From Solanum dulcamara (Eukaryota; Streptophyta; Magnoliopsida; Solanales; Solanaceae), in contig NC_077243.1 in assembly GCF_947179165.1 (NCBI RefSeq), positions 35,228,001 to 35,292,000 of the forward strand: 64,000 bases of DNA. Direction: 5' to 3'. Positions 23,212 through 35,890 of this stretch are shown piece by piece (position 1 is the stretch's first letter; the number at the start of each line of letters is the position of its first letter). The notes under the pieces were generated by a model that was not told where the DNA came from, did not search any database, and saw only the letters and a list, made by a program, of their open reading frames with translations. The position numbers and the translations under genes are program-made.

Positions 23212-24800
23212 TGTCACGGTCAGATTTCTCATGTAATGATGGCACCTACTACAACCGTAGGTAAGCCTAACTCATAACCCGCAACCAGAAGCAACGGGCT
23301 ATCAAGCGAAAGATAACCAAAAAGGAGCAAGAGACCAATAACACTAAGAGGAAAGAGAAATCAACAAAAATATATACGAAGAACCATTCCCAAGGCCTAA
23401 CATCAGTCAGTAATTGAGCATCTAATCAAAATAAGAGAACAAGACTTTTACAAATGCAAATATAGATACACAGTCCTCAAGATTAAAGTAATAACTAGTC
23501 CTAGCCCAAAATAGATGACACCGGTAAATCCAAATGCCGAAAGCTCATCAAATCTCTGAATCCAAGATGCTCCACATAAAATTCAAATCAACGGCGACAA
23601 TCTATACTATGATTTGTAGGGTGCAGAAGTATAGTATGAGTATCAAACAAATGGTACTCAGTAGGCATAGGCCGACTGAACTCCAAAGATAAAGCAAGTA
23701 TAAGTAACATGTAAATAAGGTAAGTAAAGCACAAGTAACTACACCGAATATATAACATGGTAGGACAAGAATGATAGCGAAGTAATAGAGTACACAGAGC
23801 AAAAGAACCAAGTAAAGGAACATACCTGGAGCAAGACAACAACCTATTTACAACAACAAAGTACTACAAAGTCAACTAATTAAGAGCAGAATGTCGATGA
23901 TCACTGCTAACTACAAACTACAAAAGAACTAATCCAACTCAGCCTAATAGGGAGTACTAACAACAAATCCAGAATAATCTACACGATTAACCAACTATCA
24001 ATTCAACACAAGATAAATACAATTATAATTAAACAATATCCAGACGGACGCCCATACATCCAGAAGGTACAACTAACAAACATAACCCCCGATTCCCATA
24101 AAATCGAGGGTGCCAAAAAGCAAACAATTATACTAGTGATAAGTGATCCACATGAATGCAAGTTTACAGTAAAACCTGTAGTTTCATCGATGGTTCTCAG
24201 TAAACATCAATAACCAAGTGTGTACACCCACCCCTGCCCTCAGTCTGCCAGATAAGACTCATGTAGCCCCCTCATCCAGTATAGTGGTACTCATGGCCAA
24301 AGAGACCCATATGGGAACGAGGGTTGTCCGTATACACTATCTAGGCCTGAATCAGGTCTTAGATATATAATATTTCCATCATAGTAACAGAGGAGTAAGT
24401 AGCCAAGCCAATGCAGAAAAGGTCGACTATGCGCCGGATAGTCAAATAAAATTTGAGTGCATCCCAGATTCCTCTAATGCTGCAAGTAGGAAAGAAGTAC
24501 GTACTCGACACCTCATAAATCTCAAAAAATAGTTTATCAAAGTGATCTAGGTGGTACGACTTTTGTTAAAACTAATTTTAAAATAGTAAAAGTGTGAGAA
24601 TGTGTATTCTCAAAAATGGTAGTGAAAATCCAATGTATGAACCAGGTTCATACTACAAATCACGTGAAATTGCTCAACCAAATGCAAACCATACCATCAA
24701 CAGCATCTGAACAAGGTACACCCAAGAAGAAATACAATAACTGCTCCTCCAAAATGGACTTGGGCCCAAAAATATAATAACAGTTCAATAAGGCATTATA
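23212..24800 (-). repeat. LTR-Y, reversed Tekay-type LTR
   Basis: On the minus strand it ends GTGCCATCATTACATGAGAAATC ... GACCGTGACA, the form of a Tekay LTR end. Around 23630-23670 it shares 'GCAGAAGTATAGTATGAGTA' and 'TACTCAGTAGGCAT' with the Gypsy3 LTRs (48343 and 56340 areas). Its 5' end is not clear; sequence probably continues through the solo LTR insertion to 35852-35885. The frames at 23588-23842 lie inside it and are not genes. Confidence 0.55.
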
Positions 24801-24805
24801 AGCCT
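24801..24805. repeat. Target duplication AGCCT, left copy
   Basis: AGCCT directly precedes the TGTAAC start of the solo LTR; the same five bases follow its end at 35847-35851. Confidence 0.8.
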
Positions 24806-25974
24806 TGTAACACCCCTGAAGTTCCTAGCATAAATTAACTTTGAAAAGAGAATAAGAAATGAAGTTGCAGGATAAGGGGTTTCACGGTCCCTTTCCATGG
24901 GCCTTGGTGAGCACCACGAGCCATGAAGTGAGCCCATGGAGCTGAGGACTAGTTTGAAACTTTCCAAGGGAAGGACCACGGACCGTGGTGGTTTCCATGA
25001 GTGGTGGAGTTTATCTTTGAACCTTTCTCTCTCCAATATTTAAGAACCCCACCTTTATGAACTCCTATATGGATCGTGAAGGTAACCTTCAGGAGACCAT
25101 CTTTCCCTCATTTTTATGGAACCCTACACAAGTCGTGGAATTCTCCATGGGTTGTGGAAGTGTTTCATGGATCTTGACCCTCAAGAAAAAAAATGTAATG
25201 CCACTTCACGGATGCCTTTACGATCTGTAAAGGGATATACGGCCCATGAAGTCCTCTCGTGAAACTGCCCTGCCCAATTTTAATGAGGGAAATTCCAGTC
25301 TTTTCCCAATAGAGTTTTCCCTCTCATAAACATTTAGAAATTTTGAGAGAAGGAACTAGAGAGAAGAAGAAGAGCTAGGATTCAAGGTTTTCAAGCGAGG
25401 TCTTCAATTTTTGACTAGATAATTATCATTCCAAGTATGTAAGGCTATCAAAATGTTGGACCAACTTTGTCTTCATGGCCTACATGTTCATAAAGTCAAT
25501 TGAGTTAGAGTTTGAGTTCCCAATTCCATTAAAGTGAATTCTTGATATATTTACTTACTTCTTTGTCGAGTTCTAGTATAAATATTATATTACAATTGAG
25601 GATTTGATGTTTGAGGTTATGGGTTCAAGATTGCATTCACATCAACCCAAATTGAGGTTTATAATAAATATCTTATACATTGTTGATATTAAAAGAACAA
25701 TTATTGTCATAGTTTATATTAACATGATGTTGAGTTTGACGGAGTGTTTTAACATATATTTTTAACATGAATTTTTACATAAATTTAAATGTCATATTTT
25801 GAGAAGTTGATGTATGTTTTAAATTGAATGAATGAGATGAGATGTACCTTTATTTGAAAGAAGAGATGATGAGTTAAGAAGATTGATGTAAATTGACGAA
25901 GAGCCCAATGAGACTAGATGAAATGTATTTGAGTGTTTCACTCACTTGATTTATATGTATATGAGCATAATAAT

Positions 25975-25989
25975 ATTTTGGTAGTAGTA
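25975..25989. repeat. LINE target duplication, left copy
   Basis: ATTTTGGTAGTAGTA, identical to 34921-34935, directly next to the T run that is the LINE poly-A tail on the minus strand. Confidence 0.9.
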
Positions 25990-26459
25990 ATTTTTTTTTT
26001 ACGAGAACAGACCCTAGAAGAGGCTCCCACCTCTCGTGCACAGCCAGGGGTTGAGCCGCACACCCCCAAGCCTTATTATACATAAAACAGAAAAATAGAC
26101 GGAGGGGGACATAAACCTAACCTCCAATCCTATGGTGGTTCATAAGTCGGCCATGCTACTAAGGTCAGCCAACTCATCCCCGATACAAGCACACGAAAAG
26201 ATAACCTATAAACTATGCACCTAAAAAGGTGGACTCCTCTCAATACAAAGAAACTAGGAAAGCATAAATAAGGGAGACTCGCCCTTTATATAAAATAAAG
26301 GAAAAATCTAAATAAAACTGGGGATGAATGCTCATAAAATCTATATACAATAAAATTTTAGCGTCAATGAGGATCATCAAATAACATGGCTAAAAATATA
26401 ACATGGAGACAAACACTGCAATTGGGCGCTCAATCCAATGCTGCAACACAAGTAGTAGA

Positions 26460-29400
26460 TCATGGAGGCTTCTTAATCCTTTTTGTCTTCCTCCATCTAA
26501 AGCTAGGTAGGCCGGCTCTATCTAGCATGTAGTATCCTCGTGTACCCCGAGGTAGCTGTTGGAGGGTGGTGTAGTGGCCTGGAGTGGTAAGAGTGTGACT
26601 GTGCTTGGAGAGAGCATCCGCAGTGAAATTTGCCTCCCTATATACATGCATGCAAGAAAAGAAAACAAATAATTCGGAAATAACAACAAGGTCATGAGTT
26701 ACCCGGTGAAGGCTCCACGGAGGTTTCGTCTGATGATTGATCCATTTAGTGATCAACTCCGAGTCGACTTCTAGGATAACGTGTTGAAAGCCCTGTTGAA
26801 TGCACTATTTAAGCCCATAAACTGCCGCCTCTAGTTCGGCTTGATTGTTGGTTCCCTCACCTAATAATATGGTGTAGGCGAAGATGAATCTACCCATATG
26901 ATCTCTTAAGATGCCACCCCCCCAATTGCCCCCGGATTACCCAATGCGCTTCCGTCAGTGTTCAACTTAACGAAACCGAGTTGTGGCTTAGTCCATGAGA
27001 CTTGGGTAATCTTCATTTCATGAGCACACTTATCTATACAGGAAATAGTGTGGATCCAATTCGAAGGCCAATGGATATAGGGGTACGCGACTCTAAGTAG
27101 ATTAGAGATGTCTTTGAAAACGGCAAATTTCACTCTTGCCAGGCTAGAAATCTTTCCCCCGTATTTGCTCGCGCACCTATTCTTCCACAAATTCCAATAT
27201 ATAAATATTGGGGTGGAGTGAAGGATAAGTTTGTGAGCTTTTGTGCGGTACTTGTGAAGCCACCAGCTCATAACAAGAGGTTTGAGGGGTGTGGCTTCAT
27301 GCTTTATGCCTAGGGAGTCATAGAAGTAGCGCCAAATATTCATAGCGAAGTGGCCCGTGTTGAAAATGTGCTCTATGGTGTCCGAACCTGGGCTGTGGCA
27401 GCAATAGCATGGAGTGGAAACATGACCGAATGCAATGATCTTTTCCTCCATTGGCAGCTTGCCTCTAAAAGCCTCCACAGCAAAAAAGAGCATTTAAAGG
27501 AGATGTTTTTGTGCCAAGTGTAATGGTCGAAAAGTGTCTTGGTCCTATGTTCCCTCACAAGCTGCCATGTCGAGGAGCATGTAAATTTCCCATTGGTATT
27601 CAGCTTCTAAATGGCCTGGTCCGGTGTGTTTCCTTGCAGCTGAAGTGTGGAAGAAGTGATGAGAGGAACGAGTTGCGCTGGTGCCAACTGATTTAGCATA
27701 TCGATGTTCCATTGCCCATCTATAAGAAAATCAGCTACCCTAGCATTGCTTGCTCTTCCCAACTCCTGCCTATAGTTGGCTAAGGGTCTGATACCTAGCC
27801 AATCGTCCCACCAAAAACAACATGAACCCGAGTGAATCCTCTATTGAATGTGAGGTTCGGCAATGTGTTTGTTGTGCATCATGTGTTTCCACACAAGCGA
27901 CTGGCCAGAATGGAATTTTTTGATGATGGGGTTGGCTCTTTGACAGTATTTGTCTCTAAGGAACTCACCCCACAACATTGGTTTAGCCCTAAAGATCCAC
28001 CATTGCTTTAACTGGAGAGATTTGCACATATCTATAGTTCTCCTTAACCCAATACCTCCTTCGTCATAAGGGTAACAAATTTTTTTCCATGAAGCCCAAT
28101 GGTATTTTTTCTTGTTATCCTTCCACCCCCAGAAAAAATCAGCGGTGACTCTCTCAATCTGTTTGAGAGTGGTACGGGGAGTAATGGCCAAAAGAAGGTG
28201 AATGGGGAGCGACTGAAGTACATATCTCACGAGTGTAGCTCTACCGCCGTAGCTGAGGATTTTGGAGTGCCACCCTCTAATTGTGTTGACAACCTTAGAG
28301 ACCATGTCCGTGTAGTACATGACTCTCTGCCTGCCAATGTACAGAGGGCATCCTAAGTAGGTAATGGGACTATGTTTCTGAGTGAAACCCATAACCTGTT
28401 TCACTGTTTCCACATTGTCTTGGAGCGCACTGGGATGCATCATGAAGTGGCTTTTATTCTTGTTTATAAGCTGCCCCGATGTCTTTTCATACAGAGTCAA
28501 GGTCTTCATGATAATCTGAAGAATTTCCCTCCTTCCGGAGGAAAAGATGATAATGTCATCCGCAAAACTCAAATGATTAATCTGTGGGCCTCTTTTCTCC
28601 ATATGAAAACCACGGTAGAAGTGGTAACTATGAAGACTATTCAACATTCTTGACAGCACCTCCGCTCCCAAAATAAATAAGGCAGGAGAAAGAGAATCAC
28701 CCTATTTGAGCCCTCTGGTGGAGTGGAAAAAACCATGTCTAGACCCATTACCGATAACAGAGTACCAGTTGTTAGACATGATTCGCCAAATTATATCAAT
28801 AAAGGTCTGACCGAAGCCCATCCTTCTCAGTACCAGACAAGTATAGGACCAGGAGACTCTATCATATGCTTTGGCCATGTCTAACTTGATAACCACATTG
28901 TCGCCAATAACAGGCTTTCGGATATCGTGGATAATCTCCTGTGCTAGCATGATATTTTCGAAGATGCTTCTTCCTTTTACAAACCCAGACTGATTGGGAG
29001 AAATAAGACCGGGGAGAATCGGAGCAAGCCTGAGGCAAATAAGTTTTGATATGATATTATTGGTGAAGTTACTGAGACTAATGGGTCTATAGTCAGAGAG
29101 TGTGTTGGGGTGATATACCTTTTGGAGCAGGATCAAACAGGCATGAGAAAAGAACTTAGGCATAGCATACCCCCCAAAGAAAGAAGTAACCACTGCTAGT
29201 AGGTCTTCCGAAATAATCTCCCAACAAGCTTGGAAGAATTTTCCATTCATACCATCCGGACCAGCTGCAGAATTACGATTCATGGAGAAGACCACCTGTT
29301 TCAACTCCTCTATGGTAGGCGTGGCTTGAAGGTTTTCATTCTGAGCATATGTGATCATTCTAGGAACATAATTCAAGATGTTCTCCGGAATCGGAGACTC

Positions 29401-30614
29401 ATCGCCTGTAAATATTTTCTGAAAATGATTGCATGCTGCTCTAGCAATGTGTTCGTCGCCTTGAATCCAATCCCCCTCTTCGTTGGTAACCTTGTGAATG
29501 AACAGTCTCCTTCTCCTACCACGGATTAGATCATGGAAATACTTGGTGTTAGCATCTCCATCCTTGAACCAATGTAGCTGACTTTTTTGTTTGAGAATAT
29601 TCTCTTCAATTTTAAGAAATCTGATGTATTCGGCATTGAGTGCATGCAATTACATCCTGTTCTCTTCATTATTGGACACTATTAGATTTTCTTCGGCACT
29701 TTTCACCAATTCTTCATATTCCTTAACCTTGGCAAAAATATCGCCGAATTCCACTCGCGACCATTTTCTAAGGGTGGAGGAAAGTCTTTTCATTTTTTGG
29801 TGGAAGGACAACATTGGATTCCCTGTCATGGGTCTGCCCCAGTAGGACTCTACAGTTTCGAGAAAAGTAGGGTTATCCACCCAACAATTCAAGAATTTAA
29901 AATATTTAATCGCGGAATCCTGCCTAGCATTCATCTCTATTAGTAAAGGGTTATGGTCAGAACCAGTAGAGGGAAGATGGGTAATTGAAGTGTGAGGCAT
30001 AACGGCTAACCAATTATCGGACACCATAGCTCTATTGAGTCGCTTCCAAATCTTTTATGCATATCTCGTTGATTACACCAAGTGTAGTCTGAGCCATGAT
30101 ACCCTAAATCTGTAAGGGCACAAGCTTCAATAACGCTGATAAACTCGAAGCTTTTTCGCATGTTATAAGGGATTCCACCTAGTTTCTCATTAGTGGAGGT
30201 AATGACATTGAAGTCTCCAACTGTACACCAAGGAAGGTTAGTGGGAGCGTGGTGAAGGAGCCTATCCCAGAGCGGCCTTCTAAGAGTATCTTTGCATTTT
30301 CCATAAACAAATGTCATAAGAAATGCATTTTGATGCTCTACGTGTTTCACCTCGCAAGTGATCTGTTGGTCATCAACATCAATAACTTTACAATCAACAT
30401 CTTGAGTCCAGAAAATCCAAATCTTGCCATTAGGATTGCAAGCGGACCCATCCATACCAAGGTTGATTCTAAAGCTTTGGAGATGAGCATTGTTAGAAAA
30501 AGGTTCTAGGATGGAAATTATGGACGTTTGATGGATATGTTTGAGCGACTTTAGTCTATCTATGACTCCTTTGGTATTGATACCTCTTGCATTCCATACA
30601 ATTGTGTTAATCAT
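26460..30614 (-). pseudogene. LINE ORF2: endonuclease-RT-RNase H, several lesions
   Basis: The start at 30614 (MINTIVWNARGIN) is the usual plant LINE ORF2 start. The APE-type endonuclease shows WNARG, ILEPF, CTVGDFNVI, DYTWCN and, after a frameshift near 30010-30027, GSDHNPLL. RT: SDYRPISLSN at about 29100, GFVKGRSIFENI, KLDMAKAYDRVSW, a stop at 28702 where GLK is normally followed by Gln, then LSFADDIIIFSSG at about 28570. Another stop lies at 27841. The zinc-binding reverse-transcriptase-associated domain is at about 27560-27370, with a frameshift near 27490-27440. RNase H: LNTDGSALGNPG at about 26960, stop at 26906, frameshift, and the C-terminal YREANFTADALSKH at about 26640. The intact enzyme would nick target DNA and reverse-transcribe LINE RNA there. 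Confidence 0.9.
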
Positions 30615-30793
30615 TGATGGGATCTAAGGTTGTGGAGCCTAGTGTTTGGTCTGCTAATAGAAGCACGAATAGTTGTAAATTTTGGATTGTGATGAATGCC
30701 TCTAGGTGATAAGCCTTGCTCACTAGCTAGTTGGTTCATCTCGTCATTCGTGACCTTAGTAGTGGTCTTGGATGGAGCAGCTATTTTAATGGA

Positions 30794-33700
30794 CTATTCA
30801 GTAGTCTCTTCTTCATCCTCAAATTCAACCTCACCTTGAAAGTCTTGGACATATTCATCCTCCGAATGAATAACACCATATTCATCATCACTAGCAGGAG
30901 TTGAAGTTTGAGCCTCATTGTTAGTGCATAGGATGTTGGTGGCATTTTCAGGTTGCATAAAAGGAGCTGGCTGAATATTCAAAGGGGTAAGATTAAGGGG
31001 ATCTTCACAACCAAAATCTGAACTTCTTATTGGAGTGGTCTGATCTAGGAGAACATACTGTGAGCAAGAGTTTGAAACCACCTCACCATTGTTATCTTTT
31101 TCACTTGTATGAACAGTGGTTGTAGGGGTGGAGGCTACAACTTCTTGTTGCTTTTCTAGTTTCTTCTTTCTAGCTCTCTTTCTCCTTAGAGTTTTAGAGG
31201 TAGCAGGCTGATTAGAGTTGCTAGGGGTAGCTGAGAATTTCATATCATTAATGCTGTAAGTGTCTTGTTGTTTGGAGTTTGAATCTTGCACTTGGTGGGA
31301 GCAAGGACTAGACACTTGGTCACTTAAGATTGTGCTGAAACTGCAGCCAGTAGCTTAGTCATTTTCAGCCCTCTCAATGTGACCTAAACTTTGCCTTTGG
31401 TGCTAAAATGATGTAAGTGTAGGAGCCATAGCTTGCACATTTTTTTCTTTCAACCTAGGAGCTGAACTAGCACCCAAAACCTGCAAATTTTCCTCCAAAT
31501 CTGCAGTTGAGGCATGTCCCAAAACCTGCAGTTTTTGAGACTGCATATGGGCTGAACAACCTCCCAAACCTTGATGAAGTGAACTTAGTTTAGGGGTCAC
31601 AGTATGCACTCTATTTTCATTCAAACTAGAAGCTGAATTTGCACCCAAACCATGCATATTTTCCTTTAAACCAGTAGCTGAACTTCCATCTAGTAGATGC
31701 ATGTTTTGATCCTGAACTGAAGCTGTAATTTGACCAAATTCAATAGTAGTACCAGCAGGTCTGAAATCATGCACCTGAATAACCTGTTGAGGTTGTTTTG
31801 GGGGCTGATTTGTTCCCACATCTGCACTCGCAGTAGGGGTCAGTTTGGAAGCCATTCTTTGAGCATTAATAAGGTCCATTTTGTCACTTTGCTGGGAAGA
31901 AGGATGCTGAAACATATTTGTAGTGGTAGCAGGGGCTCTAAAGTCATTCCTAGGGTCAACCAGAAGATTCTCATGCAAAACATGAGACAAAACCCCCCCT
32001 CTAGACATCCCATCCTGCAGGTTAGTTGGCTTCTCGTGAATATCATCCTCACCTCCATCAGCTTTAGAATAAGACAATACAATTAAAATATTGTTTGGGG
32101 AGCCATGGGGGATTGGGAGCATTGAGTCAATACCTGGTTGTCGACCGCTATGTCCTGTTTGCATTTTAGTAACAATATCACAATTAAGATAGGGACTGGG
32201 GTCTGGGAGTACTGAGTCAATACCTGTAGTCTTGGATTGAGTGGGTTTATAGACCTGTTGAGTGTTACTTTGTATCTTTTGGGTGTTTTGCACAGCTTGA
32301 GTCTTACCTTTGAATTTTATTCGCTTTTGGGTTTCCCATTGGTCGTTTGAAACTTCATTCCTATTTTGATTGGTTGAGTGCTCCTTAGCCTTGCGGCTTC
32401 CTTCTTGAGTTGAGGTGGTGGTTTCTGCTAGTGGTACCTGTTGCCTGAAACTTACAGCATTAGTTAAGACAATAGGAGTAGAGATCATACCTGTGTTTTT
32501 TGGCGACGCATCATTCTTTGGCTCTTCTTCCTTGCCTTTGGCCTTGTTTCGTTCTGTATCTCTTCTGCTGACGGGGCAGGCAAGAGGAGTATGACCTTGG
32601 TGTTTGCAGTAAGTATAGTAAAGGGGCACATCTTCATATTCGATGTCCTTCCATCTTCCTTCTCCATTTGGATCATCGTTTTCGTCGAATCCAATCCATA
32701 CACTTTGGATTCTAGGCTTGGTGATGTCCATTTGGACTTTTGCTTTTGCTACACTCCCCCTTGTCTTTTGCATGAAGGCCATGTCCAAGTACAACACTTG
32801 TCCCACGTCCGCAAGCAGGAGCGTAACAAATTCTTTATGGAAACAATGCCAAGGGAGCTCCGGTAGTATGACCCAAACTGGGAGAATGAGGGTTTCATAG
32901 TTTGGATCGAAAGTAGGGGTCCAAACTTGAAATCTCATGAACACACCGTCGATGTACATTCGCTTACTGTCTAAAATAGTAGCTCTATCATGTTCATTGT
33001 CAAGATCAATATATATATATGTCTAGAATTAAAGTGGGTGATCTTGACCTTGCCCCGAAGTTCAGTTTGAGTAATGAACTTCTTTCGTATAACCTCCATC
33101 TTGGGCATTGGACTATAGAACTTGCCGATGAGAGTATACTTACATGATTCAGCCATCTTAATCATGTAGTCTTCTCTCTTAAACATGATAGCCGGACAAC
33201 CTTGTTTTGTCACCCTTTTTGGAGTTGTTAGGTCGATTTTGGTTGTAGGTTCGGCTTGATTAGCTCTTAGTCTTGTAGCCATGGATTGCTTTGCTATAAG
33301 GGGTGGAGGGTGGTTTGTAGTTGTGGGTTGGTTGTTAGGGGACTTAGTCTTTGGAGGTAGTGCACTAGGGGTTAAGGACACTACCGGATTTTTAGTGTTT
33401 TTCGGGTTGAATTTTTCAAAATTGGATGAAATGATAGGAAATTTTGAAACTGTGGGGTGGAATTGGCACCTTTGGGATCAGTGGAGGTATTAGGATTGTC
33501 CGAAGCAGTGGCATGATCAACTAATACACCGCCGGACATTAAATCACTGTTTTCGGGCCTATTGGTAGAAGTTGGAATTTTGGAATTTGAGTTTGAGGTG
33601 CCTAAAAATTGAGATTTTTGGTTTTTATTATTTCTAAGGGTATGAGGGTCGTTCTGGGTTGGTGAATTGTTTTGGGCGTTCATCGGAATAGTGATTCCGG

Positions 33701-34820
33701 TGGCATTTTTGAGAATTCCAACACTAGAATTGACATTTGAAATGATGGGGGGGTCGTTTTTTAGAAAATTTTGTTCTTGACGGTTAGTTGGATGCTGGGG
33801 AGTACAATTTGATTGGAAATTAGTTTTTCCGGCAGTCGGAGCTCCGGCACCACCACTGTCGTCGAGACTAGTAACTTTGGAAGCCCTAATTTTGAAATTC
33901 GAATTGTTAGGGGCCATACCTGATGGGCCTTTTTGCATGGTTGGGCTTCTCCCATCTTGCTGATCAACTTGGCATTGCCAATTTTGAATTTGGGCCTCCG
34001 CTACTGCACCACCTCCGGCAGGCGGAGATGTAACCCTAATTGTCAAATTGGAGGAGCTCGGAGATGGTTCTGATGGGGCTTTAAGGATGGGTTTACTTAT
34101 TGATGAGTCGCTCACAAAACCCATTGAAAAATTTGACTTTTCGCCATCACACGCGGTGGCGCCGCCAGTGCCAAAAATCGCCCCACCGTCGGAAATCTTT
34201 GGATTGATATTCGACGAGCTAGGCTTTGTATATGTTGGCGATTTTTGCATGGTTGTATTCGTAATAAAATTCTCTACAAGATGGCATTGGTCTCGTTGGT
34301 CGAATACCGTCGGAGATCCGTCGTCGGCATTCAACAGTTCCTCGCCGGTGCCACCATCAGCTAATAGATCTGGGCTTTTAAGGGGAAGTGCGCCGTGGTG
34401 TGGGCAATAAAACCCAGGTGGAGCGCCACCTCCAATCCCTCCGGAAGTGGGTCAATTTTCTTTCCGAGACGCCGACGTTTTGCCGGAGTAGTGTTGAATC
34501 TTCGCAAGGTCATTTCTCTCAGATGGGACGGTGAAATCGTTTGATTTTTTGATATGTAGTATTTGAGATGTTAAACTATCACCCCCAATTTTTTGTTCAT
34601 CACAAATCATCACAGAATTTGATTGAGAAAAGATTTCTCGTTCGGCAGCTTTGTGAGGTTGGGGAAGATGAACAGTGGTCGCTACTGTATTTTCCAAATT
34701 CCCGGAGTTTTGAGAGTTCGATTGAGACGATTCTTTTTGCGTTGAATTTGTCTCGTCGAAATCTATGACTCTATCTTTTGAACGAATATTTTGGAGGTCC
34801 GGAACTGGATCCGGCTCCAT
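30794..34820 (-). pseudogene. LINE ORF1 (DUF4283-type nucleic-acid-binding protein), few lesions
   Basis: The start at 34820 (MEPDPVPDLQNIRSKDRVID) follows a short leader and gives about 1340 codons to 30794. The frame is interrupted by stops at 34452 and 31403 and shifts near 33390 and 32965. The N-terminal third (to about 33350) is low-complexity, rich in Asn, Ser and Pro. A DUF4283-type domain covers about 33200-32600 (KYTLIGKFYS and later VWVILPELPWHCFHKEF). It ends in a CCHC-like YCKHQGHTPLACP at about 32600, with one Cys less than the usual motif. The C-terminal half is Gln/Asn/Ser-rich with internal repeats of 'ASSA-LxEN' and ends in an acidic tail (EFEDEEETTE). Proteins of this kind bind LINE RNA. 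Confidence 0.85.
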
Positions 34821-34920
34821 GGTAGCCTTGAGCTAAAATTTGTCTTCTTGGGAGCTAGAAGAAGTGAGAGAGAGAGTGTCACATATAAGCGACTATCGAG
34901 AAGTTCACAATTCATCAGTC

Positions 34921-34935
34921 ATTTTGGTAGTAGTA
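34921..34935. repeat. LINE target duplication, right copy
   Basis: ATTTTGGTAGTAGTA, identical to 25975-25989, at the 5' end of the minus-strand LINE. Confidence 0.9.
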
Positions 34936-35846
34936 TTGAGCATCAACTTGGGCAAGAGTTTAAATAACTCGATTACAGTAACTACGTAGCCAATGTTGGA
35001 TAGGATTGTGCTATTCATCCGGGCAACTCATCATTTTCCCAAAAGAGAAATTTTTATATTGATCCAAAGATGATGTAACGTCCTTTACCCTGAAAAAGTA
35101 TTTGACGGATGTAGCAACAACATCGCTTTGTTATATCATCACTATCTTATAAATGATGGTTGTAGGTTAGAGACTCTACTTAATGAAGTAAAAGTACTAT
35201 ATTTTTATTATACTGAATTGCATTCATTATTTCATATCTTTTAAAGCAATGTTTTATTACATTATATGCTTTATTGGGTTGAGTTATTTTCAGAGTTGAG
35301 TATCTTGATATAAGTTTCCTTTTCTCCATTTTACATACTCGTATATTCCATATATTAACGTCATTCGATCTACATCATTTTATGATGTATATACATGTGT
35401 TAGAGATCATCAATAGGCGCACCATTGAGGATCTATCTTCCATAGATTTTGGTGAGACCTCTTTGCATTCATAGAAACTCCATCACTTCTAGTTTTATGT
35501 CATTTTAGTTTCATTGAGGTATCCATGGGCTTTTGTCGATACCTTTCTCAGCAATTAGTAGAGGTTTCATAGACTGAGTAAAGTGGATCCCCCTTGAGTA
35601 TTTCAGAGTTTATTTCAAGAATTATGACATTCAATATTTAAGTTATGGTATTTGACTTATATTTTAAATCAGTACTTGAAATAATTATAAAGTTGATGAG
35701 AATGTATGTGATTGCCAACTTGATGCCACTCTTTGTTGAGTTGGAGTCTTCCACTCAGAGAGTTAGCCAGGCCTGGTGGTTCACTTGGGACCAACAATGG
35801 TTTCTGAGTGCTAGTCACGTTCGAGGTATAGGCTCGGTGAGTGACA

Positions 35847-35851
35847 AGCCT
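35847..35851. repeat. Target duplication AGCCT, right copy
   Basis: Follows the GTGACA end of the solo LTR; partner of 24801-24805. Confidence 0.8.
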
Positions 35852-35890
35852 ACTGCTAAATATAAACCGACTGAATCAAAAATGTCTCAG

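Larger units (their letters stand above)
25990..34920 (-). mobile_element. Nearly full-length L1-type LINE
   Basis: An 8.9-kb non-LTR retrotransposon on the minus strand: about 100 bases of leader (34920-34821), ORF1, a roughly 180-base gap, ORF2 with endonuclease, RT, zinc-binding region and RNase H, then about 460 bases of 3' sequence and an A tail of ten (25991-26000). A perfect 15-bp target duplication flanks it. Full length with an exact duplication suggests a fairly recent insertion, yet both ORFs already carry a few stops and frameshifts. Confidence 0.92.
24806..35846 (+). mobile_element. Solo LTR-X (2095 bp) split by a LINE
   Basis: TGTAACACCCCTGAAG at 24806 and CGGTGAGTGACA ending at 35846 are LTR ends, and AGCCT repeats on both sides. 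The LTR occupies 24806-25989 plus 34936-35846; the LINE and one copy of its target duplication lie between. No internal retrotransposon sequence is present, as expected after LTR-LTR recombination. It contains CACGGACCGTGG-type near-palindromes at 24880-25260. Confidence 0.8.

Noticed and set aside
23588..23842. Two overlapping Leu/Tyr/Cys-rich minus frames that look like membrane peptides
   Set aside because: Within an LTR with a related copy structure in Gypsy3; hydrophobic look comes from T-rich sequence.
28099..28653. Plus-strand frames in the LINE
   Set aside because: Antisense of the LINE RT, which has conserved motifs on the minus strand.
33281..34410. Plus-strand frames opposite LINE ORF1
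   Set aside because: Opposite a long minus-strand ORF1 with recognisable domain; antisense by-products of its composition.
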